Shown: positions 8,884-22,117, counted from the first letter of the stretch. The stretch: DNA of 64,000 nt from Hericium rajendrae (GCA_033439255.1 CM065889.1:1860001-1924000); one strand, 5' to 3'. A program made the numbers and translations. Notes: generated by a model not told the origin, from the letters alone.

Positions 8884-11800
8884 TTATAATTGAAAGATTG
8901 ATCGTGCCACCTAACATGTAAGGTCAAAAGCTGACAATTACTATAGATAACTGAAATACTCACACTCTCCAATAGCAATGTAACTTCAGGTAGTGATTGA
9001 ATGAAACTCTTGTTCCAGAATGCATATTTCGAGTTGTGCAAGAGCTCGATAAATGTCATCAATGCCCCCATGGATGAGGACGATGCACAATGAACCTTTC
9101 CAAAAGAGTACGAACAAGAACTTCTTCGACAAGTTCATCCTGTATCTCCTGAAATAAATGCAGCAACAATGAGCTGAACCAGTGTGTGTGTGCATTTGGA
9201 TATCGGAGATGTAATATCATTGAACTGAAAAGGTAATATTGGCCTGTTTAAATTGTTAATCAAAATTTATGAACAACAACATGAAAAACAAACCTTCCGT
9301 ATCCAGATTTGTGATAAGATATTGCAGAGCCATAACACCAGGATCACTAGACTTGAAGAGCGAGGATCTACTCTTTGCTTTGGCCTGGGCTACAGACGAA
9401 ACGCCAATGTACATGACCAATGAGTTGATAAGAGTCACATTGTACCTGGTTGCCGTATGATCTAGCACCGAAATTTTTAGTCGGTCTATCAATGACAGCA
9501 AAAAGGTAGGTGATCCCCTGTTGAGAAGAAACTGATCAAGCTGGCTACGAAGATCGCCACATTGAAGAGCAGATGTGAAGTCGCTCAAAATTGGAGGAAT
9601 TGGTCCCATCTCATGAATTGCATCAAACTTGATCAGGCGTAGATGCGGATCGGGGAGAGTAAGAGTCGGAGGAAAGGCGCTCAGGACAATGTTGCGGAGC
9701 TGTATACAGTAGGGCGGTATAGCGTCGCAAAGTGTGAAGTAGTATTCGCTGAGGAATTCCGGAAAGTCGTGAAGTAGAACGAGCAATAGCCTCAGTGTGC
9801 CCCGATATAGATCGCGGGAGGGTTGTTCCAGTTCTGCCGACTTGAGGAAAGGGGATAAAAATTTGAACAGCGATAACAAAAGCTTATGGAATGCAGACCA
9901 GCCCTAAAATATAATCAGCCGTCAATTCAATGTGAATATTCCTATTACTTACTTCCCGGTGTTCGGACAGCAAAAGCTTTGGCATGAACATACGGTGAGA
10001 AATCAAACTGAGCCATGAGAAGGCAAAGCCTGGAAAGTATATTGGTTGTAAGGAACTGAAAGTGTCACTAACCATAGGATTAGCAGAATGCTCCAGAAAC
10101 AAGGGAGAAATGCAAACCTCATCGCAAGAAGCAAGTGAAAATATGCAGACCCGAGATGTGCCTCCATAGCATGCAAGTCATTGATCAAACTTGAAAAGAA
10201 TCGTAAGAAAGGCTTTTGTGGAAAAGCAAGTCCTCGTTCCTCGTGTGTATTAGCGAGGACAAGCACAAAGATGGAAAGGATCTTTGTTAGATAGTGTACT
10301 TTAGCCTGATCGTTGTTGACACCTGAAGCATCTCCATGATACTTGATGATGTAAACAATCAGTCTTGACATGGCATCCAACGCATGGAATGCATATCTGT
10401 GGTCTCCTGAAGATATGCACTTAAGGTAGCTGTTGACACTGGACTCCGCACAGACCCTGAAGAAGAATGACGATAGGTCCTCCACTTTGAGTATGCCATG
10501 CTTGGTCAACTGAGTAATGAAGGGAACGAATGACTTCTCAGGGGAGTGCGAACGTTGAAAGATATTGACCCATTGCTGGAACCAGATGAAGAGCTTTTCA
10601 CGCAGGTGTTCAGCCTCTGGTTTAGGACTGTTCTGCTGTCCGCGCGAGGTTTCAAGTGATGCGAGTCTTCGTACGCCACGTAGGTCATCCAAAAGTCGTA
10701 CAGTTCTAAAAACATTATTGGCGTATGTTCGAAAATGAACAAGATGAATGTGCTCACTCATCACTTGCTTTTCCAGACTGCATAATCTGAACGAGAACAT
10801 CGACGGTACAATTGAACTGGCTTTGCGAAGCCAGTGGCGGATCACAAGTTAGACATTCCCTGATCAGTCCCGCGGCGAAATCTTGTAAACTAAGTCGCTG
10901 GTCCGAGAAAAGGAACTTTGCAAGCTGCTGATCTTGCTGTGCGATAGTGATGAGACCGCTACGCAATAACATGACTGTCACCGGTATGTTCAACTTTCGC
11001 TGTAGGATATTCACACATTAGCACAGATTTAGAAGGTGATGTGCAGGACTCACTTCGTCATCTGCATAAATAAGCCATGTAATCGCTTCCTTGGCTACGT
11101 CTTCAAACGAATGGCAAAGCTGATCAAGTAAGGCGACATATATTTCCCTCGCTAATTGATTATGGGTCTTGTAGAGAAGTTGCACAATCTTCTGTGATAC
11201 GAGCAATGGCGTACGACGGTGGTCCCTGGAATCAACAACCACCTGTATCATTTGGCGAACAAGGTGTCGAATTTCATGATTTGGAGATAGTGCAGCCAAT
11301 GCTTCAATGGGAAGTTGAGCCAAGGCAGAGTCCAACTCCTTCACATAAGCCTGTGACATTGTCAGCCTGATAGATAACTAAAATATGAATAGAACCGACA
11401 TTGAAACGATCCATGGCCTCTTGATGGGACAATGCAGACGATCCTGTTGCCGATGCGTCAGCTGCCGGCGACGTCGGATACATCCCGGTTGATAAAAGGT
11501 CGCTGCGCGAGTAGGATGCAGCCGAAGAGGGTCGGCTTGCCCAAGATCGCTTGGATTCAAGACCTGCCAATTCTTTAGTTACAATACTTAACAATGTAGT
11601 TTGTGAGATACCAAAGTTTTCGTAAACCCCCAGTTGATGCTGCTGGATTCCCGATGATTTGACTCTCAAAGGATCGGGCAACGAGGTCGAAAAGCTGGAG
11701 TGCGCAGACGCAGGATCCCAGAAAGACTGTCCGCGATTCGCCTGTAGCGCAATACCGTGTCAGCTCCTTGTTTAAGCCTGGAAAGAGATGCATACTTGAC

Positions 11801-14800
11801 GATGACGACGTCGAGTCTCATACGCTGGGGCCAGACTTTCATCTATGTCCACGATGGCACGGTCCATAGCAGCCTTCTCAATTGCTTGACAAGCCACCTC
11901 GATATTATCTTGTACAAGGATGATAACTGCCTCGTTCGTAACCATTTGCTATCATCCCGATTAGTACGTGACAAGTGCGTAGAAGAAACGAACCACACCT
12001 CAGTGAAACCGTGTTCATTCAAAAGATGGCGAACGTGACTGGACAGATTGCTCCTCAAAGGTTCTTTGCAAGTTACTAATGCCAGACTCCCAGCCAATTT
12101 CCGGGCCATACGATGCGATGCTTGACGCAAAGTTTCTTCGCTGGCTTCGGTGGCGAAGTCTTTGATCACAAGCTCACGTGTCGAAATGCAGGCAATTGTC
12201 ACAGATCTTTCCACCACTGGCAGGATAATCTGAAAGAAAACATAATGAGAAACATATATGCATAACAGGAGGAAGCGGAATATTAACCTCGCGGACAGAA
12301 CGGTCCAGGGCGAGGATTACCGCGCGTTTGAACGCCGAGTTACTTGACAGAGGTACTAGCTGTGGGTTGAACATCGCATGTTGCGTAAGGTCAGCAAGGA
12401 TGACCTCGATCTGAGAACCTAATGCCCGATGAGCGTCCGTGCTGCCGCCTCCGAGTGTTAATACTTGATTTTCGGTCTGTAAATTGGTCACATCGTAACC
12501 GCCCATAGGTAACGCATCAATATCCGCCACATAATCCGGTAGGGGTGGCCCTGCCATCGTCTCTGCCAGAGGCCGATTGCGTAAAATAGAGGCTGCTTCT
12601 ACGCTTTCAACGTCAATTTTGAGACTTCCACAAAGGACTTCAATTTCAAATTTCTGGTTTAACTTCAAGTCTGCAAAGTGATAGAGTTCCACCAGCAGAT
12701 TGATGACACCCATGAGCCAAGGATTTGGAGGCCTGAAGATCTTCGATGCTGAAGCGGATTCGAGAGTTTTGCAGACGAATGGTATAGCGACAACAAGTCG
12801 ACCACCTTCATGAGCCTCGAGGAGAAGGTCCTTGAAAGAAAGGACTTTATGCCTGATTGGTATGTTGCGAGCAAGTGTAATCGCGCCAAGCCAGGCAGCT
12901 ACGTTCTTCAAAATGTTGCGTTCGGCGCTGGATTGTAAAGTCTTGTCAGAATTGAGCATTGCAGCTGATTTGACTATGGTCTCTTGAAAAACGAGTTGCA
13001 TCAAAGATCGAGCACCAAGAGCATCGAGAAAGCGTAGATAGAGCTTGTGATTGTTGGGCTCGATGCAAATGCGCTGCTCTACCAGGTAACGCGCAAACCA
13101 CAAAGAATAGTCGGTATTGAAATTCGCTTTCATGTCGCTCACTTTCGAATCGAAGTTCGTTGGTGCAAGGTTATTGACAATGAAAAGGATTCTATCTGAC
13201 ACTTCGTCAGGTGGCGTACAGAGCATGTCATCGTGCCGATCTGGCCTGATGGCAGTGAAGACGGCAGGAGGATCCAGGAAAATAGGCTTGAAGTCCGCGA
13301 TGTCCGATGTGACACCGTCGTTAGATGCACTGATTGCTCTACGTATACTCCCAGCCAGATTTGGTCTGACCTCCAAAAGATGAGGGATATCGAGAAGAGC
13401 CTGGCAAAGAGGTTGCCATTCAGAGAGTCGAGATTCAAATCGGGAGAGCGCTTGAACACCGAATTTAAAGAGATTGGTATCCGGAGGACAATTTAAGGCA
13501 TCAATCACATAGCGTATGGCGATACCAAGTGGGATGTAGTCGACAAGCTCGAATTGAATGATGGAGCCAAATAAGTAGCCAGTCATTGCCAATTCCCGCG
13601 CAGGGTACCAAGTCTGGAAAAATTTGTATTCATCGAAGAGAAAATGAAGCATGCAAGAGAATATTTCTTGGTCGCGAGGATTAGAAGAACTCTTGTTCCG
13701 CTGAAGCATGGCAATGACTTCATCGATTGTGATTTGTTCATCATACATTTGCTTGAAAATGCTGTCGACTTCAGCCTCGATCTCCAGAGAGTAGGTGACC
13801 ACGGAGAAACCGGGTTCCACGTCTGATCCTGGGGAAAGCGTCATGAGGCGCGGGTGAATCTGCAAGCAGGCGTTGCGAACTTCCAAGCAATAATCGACGT
13901 CACTGGAGAGCATAACACTTGAACTGCGATGGGCAGTCAATTAATGTTATGATAATAGGGAACATTGCGCGCACCTATTCCGAAGAATGCGAAGAAAAAT
14001 AGAGATTGTAAGTGGATTCAAAGCCATTGTCCGGCTCTCCACGACAGGGTCTGACATCCGCGATGCTTTCTCACTCTCCATTTTCGCGTCCAAAAACGCG
14101 ATCACGGCATGGAGAAATTCCGCCCCATGGATGCCAACATGGTCAGCGAGCCATTTGTCCAGGTTCAAATATTCTCTCCGCGAGGCCAGCGCAGCAATGT
14201 CGAGGGCAAAGTCGAAAGGGCGAACATCAAGTAACGCATCCAGAATCTGCTCGTGATGCCATGAGATCTGATGTACAATATAACCTGTTGCAAACGTACT
14301 TTGAGATCCTGGGCGACATCAAGTATTCTGGTAATGTTGAGGGGTTTTCTTCGTAAAAACCACGGAATGCCGTGGTCAAGTATGTAGGCTGCGTTTGCCA
14401 TATACGCATGAAAACCAATTGATGATTTGGGTGTCCCGCTAAGAACATGTTCAGGAGCTTTTGTGAGTATTCCACTCGTATCTTATTCCAAGTTGTCTGC
14501 TAGTGAGTCGAAGATAAAGTGTTAATTTTCGGACGAGTGAGGAGAACAATGTGCATACCGGTGCTTCCAGTAAACCCATGTGCACTAATTCGGCACTGAT
14601 GCGCATAGCTTTGTCTAGCATATCTCGCACGTGACTTTGGACCTCAACTGAATCTGAAGCAGCTAAGCGCACGAGTACCTCGAAAAGATCTAAGGAATTC
14701 CAGGTATGACCTTGTACATTAGCCGCAAGTGTCTTGATCGTGGGACTGGCACTAGCCACATCATCCATCGTGACGATACGTTTTCCCGGTAGGGTCACAA

Positions 14801-16096
14801 AATTGAAAGTGTCCGCCGGAAGAGAAAGCAGAGCATCCAACAGTCGTAGTTGATATAATGAGTTTGACCACGTGGACCAGAAGCCGGTGACTGCGTGAAT
14901 TTGAGCGTCGCGAGGGCTATTCACGAGTATAGCGATTATCAACTTTAACGTCGCCGTGTCGACACCAAACCGATCAGGAATGTCGAAAGATTTTATGGCG
15001 TTCGCCCAGTTCAAGACAACGGGCTGTGACATTCTGAGAATTGTGAATTGAAGATAGACCACAATGCTCACAAAACTGCTTAATGCTCTGACAAACGCAT
15101 TCACGTCACCAAGAGCGCACCCCTCAGCCGCCAATCGCGCAAGACTCGACACGAATTCCAGGATATGAGTTTCATGAGGTGGATTCGCATCCGAGATGCC
15201 AAAGCGGATCAGCAATGCACGAACAATGTCGATGTCTTGGGTAACTTCGTGGCCAAGCTGATTGAAAGCCTGGACAAGCGAGGTTCCAGATGGTAAACTA
15301 AAAGACGATGTCATGCACTATAGCTTCACGTAATCATGGGGACAGACCTTAGATGAGGAAGTACTTGACGTAACATTGGCGTGACAGCATCTAATCCATA
15401 TTTAGCTTGAGCTGCAGCAATGAGTGCTTGACGTTGACCAGCATCAAGGACAGGAGCGTCCAAAGACGGTCCCACCAGAAGATTGGAAAGCAACTTGGCC
15501 ACATGACTCGGCGAGAGATCTGCATGATCGAACGAGGGGTGTTGACACAGAGACAGAACGGCATTCTCGAATTCGACACGTATGACCGTAGTAGCCTGTT
15601 CAGATAGTTCTTTGCGAGTCGATGTGGTCGTTATTGACGATGCCAGGACAAGTCGTTCCAAGGGGCGAAGGCCAACTCGGTCCATAAAACGCATGAGATC
15701 AAAATGACGAAAAATCTCGCCCTCGCCACGATCCAATGCATCCCGAAACCTTTCCGCTAGAAAAGGGTCGCGTGCAAGACGTTGGGTCTCTTGAACTAGA
15801 AGGCGAAAGGTTAAGGAAGTGGAGGTGTCGAACGCCGAGGATGTAGCAGTGGACTGTAATCGGCCTTGTGAATGTACGATGAGACGTCGAATGAAATGCA
15901 GATATGTCTCGATCCCATGTTGCTCGGATAACTGCATCGGCTGTGTCAAAAACATGAAGACAGTTGCAATACATTTGCTTACAGAGCGTATTTCAGCTTG
16001 ATTTCGGTCGAAATTATCTTCTGTCAAGGTAGAGAGAAGAAATACGATTTGTGCCTTCACGATGGTGTGAATGTTGTTGCTTGGAGGATTATCCAT
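8884..16096 (-). CDS. NOT1: CCR4-NOT transcription complex subunit 1 (NOT1)
   Basis: Scaffold of the CCR4-NOT deadenylase, which shortens mRNA poly(A) tails and represses translation. Sixteen exons: 15983-16096, 15348-15931, 14559-15297, 14300-14499, 13975-14246, 12288-13923, 11999-12229, 11796-11948, 11400-11741, 11054-11350, 10758-10999, 10118-10705, 9953-10067, 9294-9903, 8964-9243, 8884-8910; introns 49-59 bp. About 2143 residues, close to yeast (about 2100). Visible blocks: N-terminal HEAT region with ILDVAQDLK and SRREYLNLDKWL; TTP-binding-type HEAT block (about 670-835); MIF4G block that binds CAF1 (about 875-1100); DUF3819/CAF40-binding helices (about 1120-1310); C-terminal NOT module with LLHDFPEF, QLRNIVLSAFPP and RYPNAHTHWF. 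Two frame breaks fall in conserved blocks: one base short near 14341 (NP..NITRILD) and one near 9067 (PHPWG..LMTFIELL). Adding one base at each makes the total divisible by three. Confidence 0.93.
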
Positions 16097-16387
16097 AGCA
16101 GAAGGCCAGAGTCAAAAGAAGCCTGCTCGCGTGGTCAAGTATAGTCGACAAGAGATACTCTCACTAGCTGTGTATGAGGTACTCGAAGCTCCCAGAGCCT
16201 CGGTATAAGTGCGTGTTGGATTAGTAAGTTCTAGCCTGACGTCCTGACTGTTAGGGATTGTTTGGCCACTCATATTCAGGCTCCGCCTCACCCACACTGT
16301 ATATGGCACTGTCGGCTTATTCACCATCCTTCACCGTAACTCTCTCACTTCAAGTACTCAGCATCAAACGACAGATAAGCAACGAAG
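16097..16387. promoter_or_regulatory. Divergent promoter region NOT1/MBF1
   Basis: A stretch of 291 bp separates the two start codons, which face away from each other. CT-rich tracts and CACTCTCTCACTTC-like words lie upstream of MBF1. No canonical TATA box is obvious. A shared bidirectional promoter is inferred from layout only. Confidence 0.5.
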
Positions 16388-17163
16388 ATGAGCAACGTCG
16401 AGTGGGACAGCCAACTCGTTATAGGCAGCAAGGCGAAGGCGCCGAAGGTCACTAGAACTACTTCTGATCTGAATGGTGCGTTTGTCACGCACCCTCTAGT
16501 CTGCATTTCGTGTGCAGTGTACTTACTCTCTTCCCTCCAAATGCTTTGCATCAGCGGTTTGTGTATTCATACAGGAACCATCAATTGAAGACTGACTGGT
16601 ATATCTAGGCCAGACGAACCGGGGCTATCGTCGCTACAGATAAGAAAGTTACAAGTGGTGCGAACAAGGCGCACCAAGGTATGATTTTGCTCTCGTTCCG
16701 TTTTCTTGAATCATTCAATTGGTTTACAGGTACCGACCACCAGAGGATTGCCAAGTTGGATCGTGAGAATGAAGTTGCGCCCCCACCGAAAATTGCGCCG
16801 AGCGTGGGCAGGGTATGTTTCCTTTCTCGTCGCTCCACAAGCTCGTCTTGGTTCCAATTCTGACCCTACTTCCCTACGGCCCCATGTAGGCCATGCAGAC
16901 AGCTCGCATGGACCGGAAGCTTTCACAGAAAGATGTGGCTCAGAAGATAAATGAGAAGCCTTCTGTGTTACAAGATTATGAATCAGGTCGGGCTATACCA
17001 AATCCCCAAATATTGGGCAAGCTCGAGCGTGTTTTGGGAGTTAAGCTGCGTGGTATGTTATATGATTTATAACCCGTCTGTATACTGTTGATACTGATCG
17101 ACTTCATCCTATCACGTAGGGTCAGACATTGGAAAGAAACTTGAGAGCTCGAAGAAGTCGTAG
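16388..17163 (+). CDS. MBF1: Multiprotein bridging factor 1 (MBF1)
   Basis: Transcriptional coactivator that bridges bZIP activators and TBP and also acts on stalled ribosomes. Exons: 16388-16475, 16609-16678, 16730-16812, 16890-17052, 17120-17163; about 148 residues, normal for the family. The N-terminus ([17 protein letters not shown]) matches the MBF1 domain, followed by [19 protein letters not shown] and the helix-turn-helix block [39 protein letters not shown]. The junction between exons 1 and 2 does not keep frame with the natural donor (16476) and the TAG acceptor at 16608: one base too many. The expected protein there reads about [11 protein letters not shown]. Either an unusual splice site is used or one base is in error. 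Confidence 0.92.
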
Positions 17164-18690
17164 TTTACAACTTGACATGATGTTCGTAGAATCTGTTTAA
17201 TGCCATTTGTATTGACTCCAACATGCCTAGTATTCTCCACTAGATTTTTCCCACATAAGTCAACTAGCTTGTCTGGAGGCAAACATTTGTCGAGGTCAGC
17301 ACAAGAGGCCGCTGCCTCTGACTTACACCTTGATCAGCTCTGATACCTGCTATTCGTGTCATACCGAACCAGTCCGTCGAGTAGCAAAGATGCAGGCTCA
17401 TATTACCCATCCATCCCGGGAGGCAGCCTGAGCAGCGGGTGGTCTCCTATTGACTCGGAAAGGAAAGGAAAGGACACCGAAACCACCGAAACTCTTGACT
17501 CTAACTCACTGGTTCTGAAAGGGGTGGTGGAGTAGCAGTGGGTTTTACATTTGAAACAATATCGTAGTTACTCTTCACCATGATTATTCTCTCAATAACA
17601 ATTGGGGCTGCTCAATTCCTGCTCGCCCGTCTCGTCTCATCTCACCGTCTCGTCGCTTAGTCGGGTACGGGAAGCGAAGGAAACATTTGGAAGCATTTGT
17701 CAGCGTCCGAACGATATCTGAACAATGGGAAATCGGGAAATCCGGCACAATCCGGCACGCTGTTCATGCCTGTGGCCGCTAGCATTAGTCAGCTAGCTGC
17801 TAGCGGTTTGCTGGAGGATCCGCCAGCGGATGGCTCCGGGCCGCTTGCCGGGCGTGTTAGGACGAGCGCGTCGCGTCCAGCATCGCGTCGTGCTGCGCTC
17901 AGCTCACTTCTGCAGACCGTCGCACTCGTCGAGGACTCCGCAGACGTGTTCTGGGAGACAGCGGAGGAATTTTCGCATGATGTCGGGCCGTCCGGTGTGC
18001 AAAAATCAGTAGCAGGCGCCGTCTCGGTGATGAAGTTTTGAGTGCCCACCCTGGAGAAGCCTCGAGCGCGCGAAACGGCCAGCTTCAGTTCCTACACATC
18101 AATAAGAACAGCTCAGGACATAATAGCTATATAGATAGTTTGGTCCCACCTTTTGAGGACATAAATCACTCTGCAGCTAACATAGTTCGGTCAGAACTCA
18201 GATCACAAATTACTGCAATATGATTGCTTGCGCGCGGCAGCACGCCCCCCAAAAAATAGGCATGACACGTATTCATGGTCTCCACCAAGGAATGGTCATT
18301 GTAAGCTACCTTAATATTAACAATTTCACTCCGTTCGATGATACTCGCCCCGACAAACAGCAACAGAGACCTTAGATAGAGGCCTGTGATTGGCCGATTT
18401 TTTATATTATTAATATTTGAGTTATTATTAATAAGCCCACAGGCATGAACAGCGTGCCCAAATTTTGGAAAATGCACCAGGAGCGTCGGAAAGGACAGAA
18501 AAGCACTTTCGGGAAGGGTTGGGTTGGTTCAGGTTGTGGGCCTTATACAGCCCCCAAAATTTCATATTTCCTCGAAATTCTTCCGGGCATCTGTGCTCAT
18601 GCATCCCTGCTATACATCCCAGGAGATAGTTTTATGAATGTGTGAGTGGCCATGGAGGAGTTGTCATCGCCGTCGAGGGTCCGAGTTGCT
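17164..18690. other. Intergenic, MBF1 3' side
   Basis: No supported gene. A 114-codon plus frame at 17697-18041 is Ser/Ala-rich, lacks recognisable motifs and overlaps an equally long minus frame, so it is not called. The stretch should hold MBF1 3' sequences. Confidence 0.4.
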
Positions 18691-18735
18691 TACATAAGGA
18701 GTGGTGGATTTGCACGTCGTCTATCTTACTAGACT
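18691..18735 (+). repeat. Solo terminal repeat of the 23.6 kb Tc1/mariner-like element
   Basis: CTTACATAAGGAGTGGTGGA followed by TTTGCACGTCGTCTATCTTA matches the right terminal inverted repeat at 26752-26786 and the inverse of 23563-23608. No partner end is seen nearby, so it is a relict or a deletion derivative. Confidence 0.55.
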
Positions 18736-19129
18736 GAGACATTAGGCTACTGACAAGCTACTGACAACTGACTGGATAAGAGCTGGGATCGGAACCAGGA
18801 AGGACCAGGAATTATTCCTTCAGCACGACGGTCGAATGTAAACTGGAATAGGACGAAACTCCAAATGCGAACAATTTCCCATTCTCTTTACCGTGAGCCG
18901 TCATTCTTTAACCACGGCAAGACACCCCCTCTTTTCAATCAGTACTTAGATAATAATCTAAGGAACGATATGGACTTATCTATATATTTGAAAGCGCAAA
19001 AACTCTGACACTTTGGCAGGCTGGATGACCCGGTAGTGGGGTGGCCCGGTTTTGGGTTAGCCACAGTACTGAGACAACACAAAATGCCTTTGATGTTATC
19101 AAACCACATATAGAAATACGTAGATGATT
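18736..19129. other. 3' flank of the SRP receptor gene
   Basis: No coding frame or repeat is recognised. It would include the minus-strand 3' UTR of the neighbouring gene. Confidence 0.4.
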
Positions 19130-21812
19130 CTAGTCGGAAAGGATCGCTTGGACAACATTGGCCACACGCAATTGCCTCAGGTCTGTATATGTCTGTCAAA
19201 GTCACAGAGCATTATCAATGCCTATTCGGAGGATAATTTCATGTTCGACATACCTGACCAGTCCCGACAAAGAGAATCGGTTGTCCAGTGACGTAGGTCA
19301 TCGATAGAGCAGCGCCAACCTGATAGACAGACAAGTCAAAAGAGGTCCTATACACGATAAGATATTGGTACCTTGTCATCGACAGTATCCCATTTAGTCA
19401 CTAACATCCCATCCACTCCGCGACCCTTGCCGATGCCGCTCAATCCAGAGAAGTCGCGAAGCGCCCGATCAAACTTAGACAACTGGTCCACTGCCTCATT
19501 TCCCACAAGCGCCTCGCCGACGAAGATTATTTTGTCGGGATTATTTACGGAGACGAGCTGCAAAAGCTCACTTAGAAACAAGGTCCGGTGGTCCCACGTG
19601 TTCGACTGACCTTTGCCAAGGCACGCATCAATGGCTGAAATTGTGGTAAATCATCTCATATCATCCGACGGAAGACGCACATACCTCATTATCTTGCATT
19701 CGACCAGCCGTATCGATAAGTACGATGTCGAAGTCATTGTCCCTCGCTACAGTGAGTTATGTGAAAACGAATTCAAAAATGGATCAATCGAAAATACCAA
19801 AGGCAATGGCTTCCTTCGCGATGCCAGCGGCGTCCTTTCCATACCCTCTCTCGTAGAGTTCGACCCTTCCTTTGCTATCCGTCGCTCCATTGATGCCCAG
19901 CATGCTTAAATTTCGAACATGTACCCGCAACTGCTCTACTGCGCCGCTTCTACAAATTCAGTCAGCATTGCTGTTGACCCCTCAAAACGACAGACAGCTG
20001 AGAATACACTATCAAAACTCACCGGAAAGTATCACAAGCAGCAATGAGAACTCGAAGCCCATTCTGTATGAGCCAGAAACAAACTTTAGACAAGTTCGTG
20101 CTCTTGCCAACACCGTTCACACCAACGAAGGCGATAGTATACGGCAATCGTAGCTGCGTTGATGACAACGGAGACGAAAGTTTGCTTCGAATAGACAGCA
20201 GGAGATCCGTTGATGTCTTAGGAGTTAGGATCCGCGTGATAGATATTGATAGCGCCTGGCGAACAGTAGCGTTCGTTGCTTATAATGCCCTAAGATAATG
20301 CATTATACCAACAAAAGCATGGGACGCACTCTGAAAACCACCGACCCTCTTTCCTACCAAGCTCTCCTCCACGCCTTCGCATATTTTCTCCGCGATATCC
20401 TTTGCGACATTTTTCTTCATCAGATGCTGTTTCATGTCCTCGAGTACCGGTCTCAAATCTTCCTGCACGAGCACTTTTGATCCCGTCAGCCGCGCCAACA
20501 CAGATCCAAGAGCACCAAGGGAAGTTGCTGAGGGTTTTTCTACAGGAGGCCGGTTCGTTGTGTTCAAGGCTCGCGAGACAGCATCATCTGCTTCGTTCGC
20601 GACCTGACCAAATTCCCAATCCTTCACTTCGTAAAGACCGTCACTCGTACGTATACCTAAAGATGTTTCATCCACCAGAGCATGCAGGTCCGGCGAGCCG
20701 ATTGAGCCAACATCTCTGAGTTTGTCAGAACTGAAATCGAGAGAGAAGCCATATCAGACTCCGTCGGGGCTTGGTCTCCCCACTTGCGCTGGACCTTCTC
20801 TTTAGACTTACGGTTGGCAGCGATATCGGAACTGTGATATGGAAGAAATAAGATCGGAAAATGCCAAATGATAAATTGACCTACTCAAAATTGGGGTAGC
20901 TGTCTTTGCTACTCCCAGAATGGGCTCGCACTATCCCTCGCGCTCCGCGCTTCCCGCCTCTACCTCTCAGCCTGATTTTGAGGGCTTGCACATTCCTAGC
21001 AATCTCTTGTTCATCCAATTTTGGGGAAGAGTGTCCATCGGAAACTGGTACCGCACTTCAGCATTGCAGTTAGCAAGACCTGGCCAGAACAAATGAACCC
21101 ACCCGCGTCCAGACCTTTCGAAATGAGACTTGGGGATTCCAAGGTATTTCGGATCGCAGGGCGAATACGGAACTTCCGACCCTAGCAAGCCGCATCAAAA
21201 CTGAAGGATTCACTCTCAGGGTGAGTGCGTACCTCTGCAGCCTTCTCCTCTGCACCTTTCAATAACTTGTCGAATATAGTGTCCCATCCTTCCAATGCTT
21301 TCGGAAAGTCCCAATGAAACAGGTCCAGGGCACCAGTAGAAATAGCCACGTCGCCGTCAGTGAGGGTGTGCAGGGACGCGACGAATGTGGTAAGAAATGG
21401 ATGAAACAGCTTGATAAATAATGTCTTCAATGCTGCAAGCAGATCATCAATGTATGTCAGATGCAAAATGCGCTGATATGCAATCTGGAAGAGCGAAATC
21501 AACAACGCGATTAGATGCGCATTGGCAGGTAGGGACGCACAACGATGATCAGCTCGAGATCATTGTCAAACGTCCACGTCAAAGTGCACCCATCCTTTTC
21601 GAAATTTGTTTCTGGGGTACGATCCTCGATGAGAACTTCGCGTATGAGCGAGCTCACAGGAGAAGCGGAAGAGGAAACCAAATCTGAAGCGGCCGGCGTA
21701 AAGGAACGAGACCATAACACTATGCCACCTAACGGGAGATGTGAGCGAGCGAGAACATGAAGAAAAAAAAAATCGGATGACCTTTATGGGATATAGAGCA
21801 GTGATCCAGCAT
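19130..21812 (-). CDS. SRP101: Signal recognition particle receptor subunit alpha (SR-alpha)
   Basis: GTPase that docks SRP-ribosome complexes at the ER membrane. Thirteen exons: 21782-21812, 21541-21728, 21233-21484, 21115-21181, 20885-21044, 20330-20831, 20023-20278, 19798-19949, 19685-19746, 19611-19634 (24 bp, PLMRALAK), 19372-19557, 19254-19319, 19130-19192; about 668 residues. N-terminal SRX longin-like part (MLDHCSISHKGGIVLWSRSF...RILHLTYIDDLL) binds SR-beta; a basic linker (RLRGRGGKRGARG) follows; the N domain has LTGSKVLVQEDL; the G domain has GVNGVGKST (about 450), AACDTFR, DTAGRMQ and EALVGNEAVDQL, and ends FVGTGQTYTDLR. The G4 motif reads TKWD where TKFD is usual. Exon 6 is out of frame by two bases in a TC repeat (20739-20746) just before DFSSDKL. 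Start chosen from the family N-terminus and the first-intron phase. Confidence 0.93.
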
Positions 21813-22117
21813 GGCAAGACAGAGACAAGGATATCGATAGGGGAATTTAAAATTGGCGCAGATACTCGGAGTCGCAGACAATAGGGGGATTCAAACCTTC
21901 CGAAGGTCGACTCGAAGGTCCTGTGGCGCAGCGCCACATTCAGTGACCTATCGTGACTGGTCGTTACGAGCGTGACCGTTTCGGCCTCGCAGGATCTCGC
22001 TGGCGATCTTTCTTCCGGTATCAATCGGACAGACAATGACGTGCAAACAAGCCCAAAAATTGGATTGCACCATAGAAACATTATGAATAACAACTACCGC
22101 GCATGATGGCTTTGTGG
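21813..22117. other. 5' flank of the SRP receptor gene
   Basis: The putative promoter of the minus-strand gene lies here. A long minus frame through 21566-22093 is not in the SR-alpha frame and is treated as chance. Nothing else is recognised before the TE boundary at 22118. Confidence 0.4.

Noticed and set aside
14330-14345. Programmed frameshifting in NOT1
   Set aside because: No slippery heptamer or downstream structure is evident, and breaks of different sign occur in three neighbouring genes. Sequence error is simpler.
17697-18041. 114-codon frame after MBF1
   Set aside because: Overlaps a minus frame of similar length, lacks motifs and splice signals.
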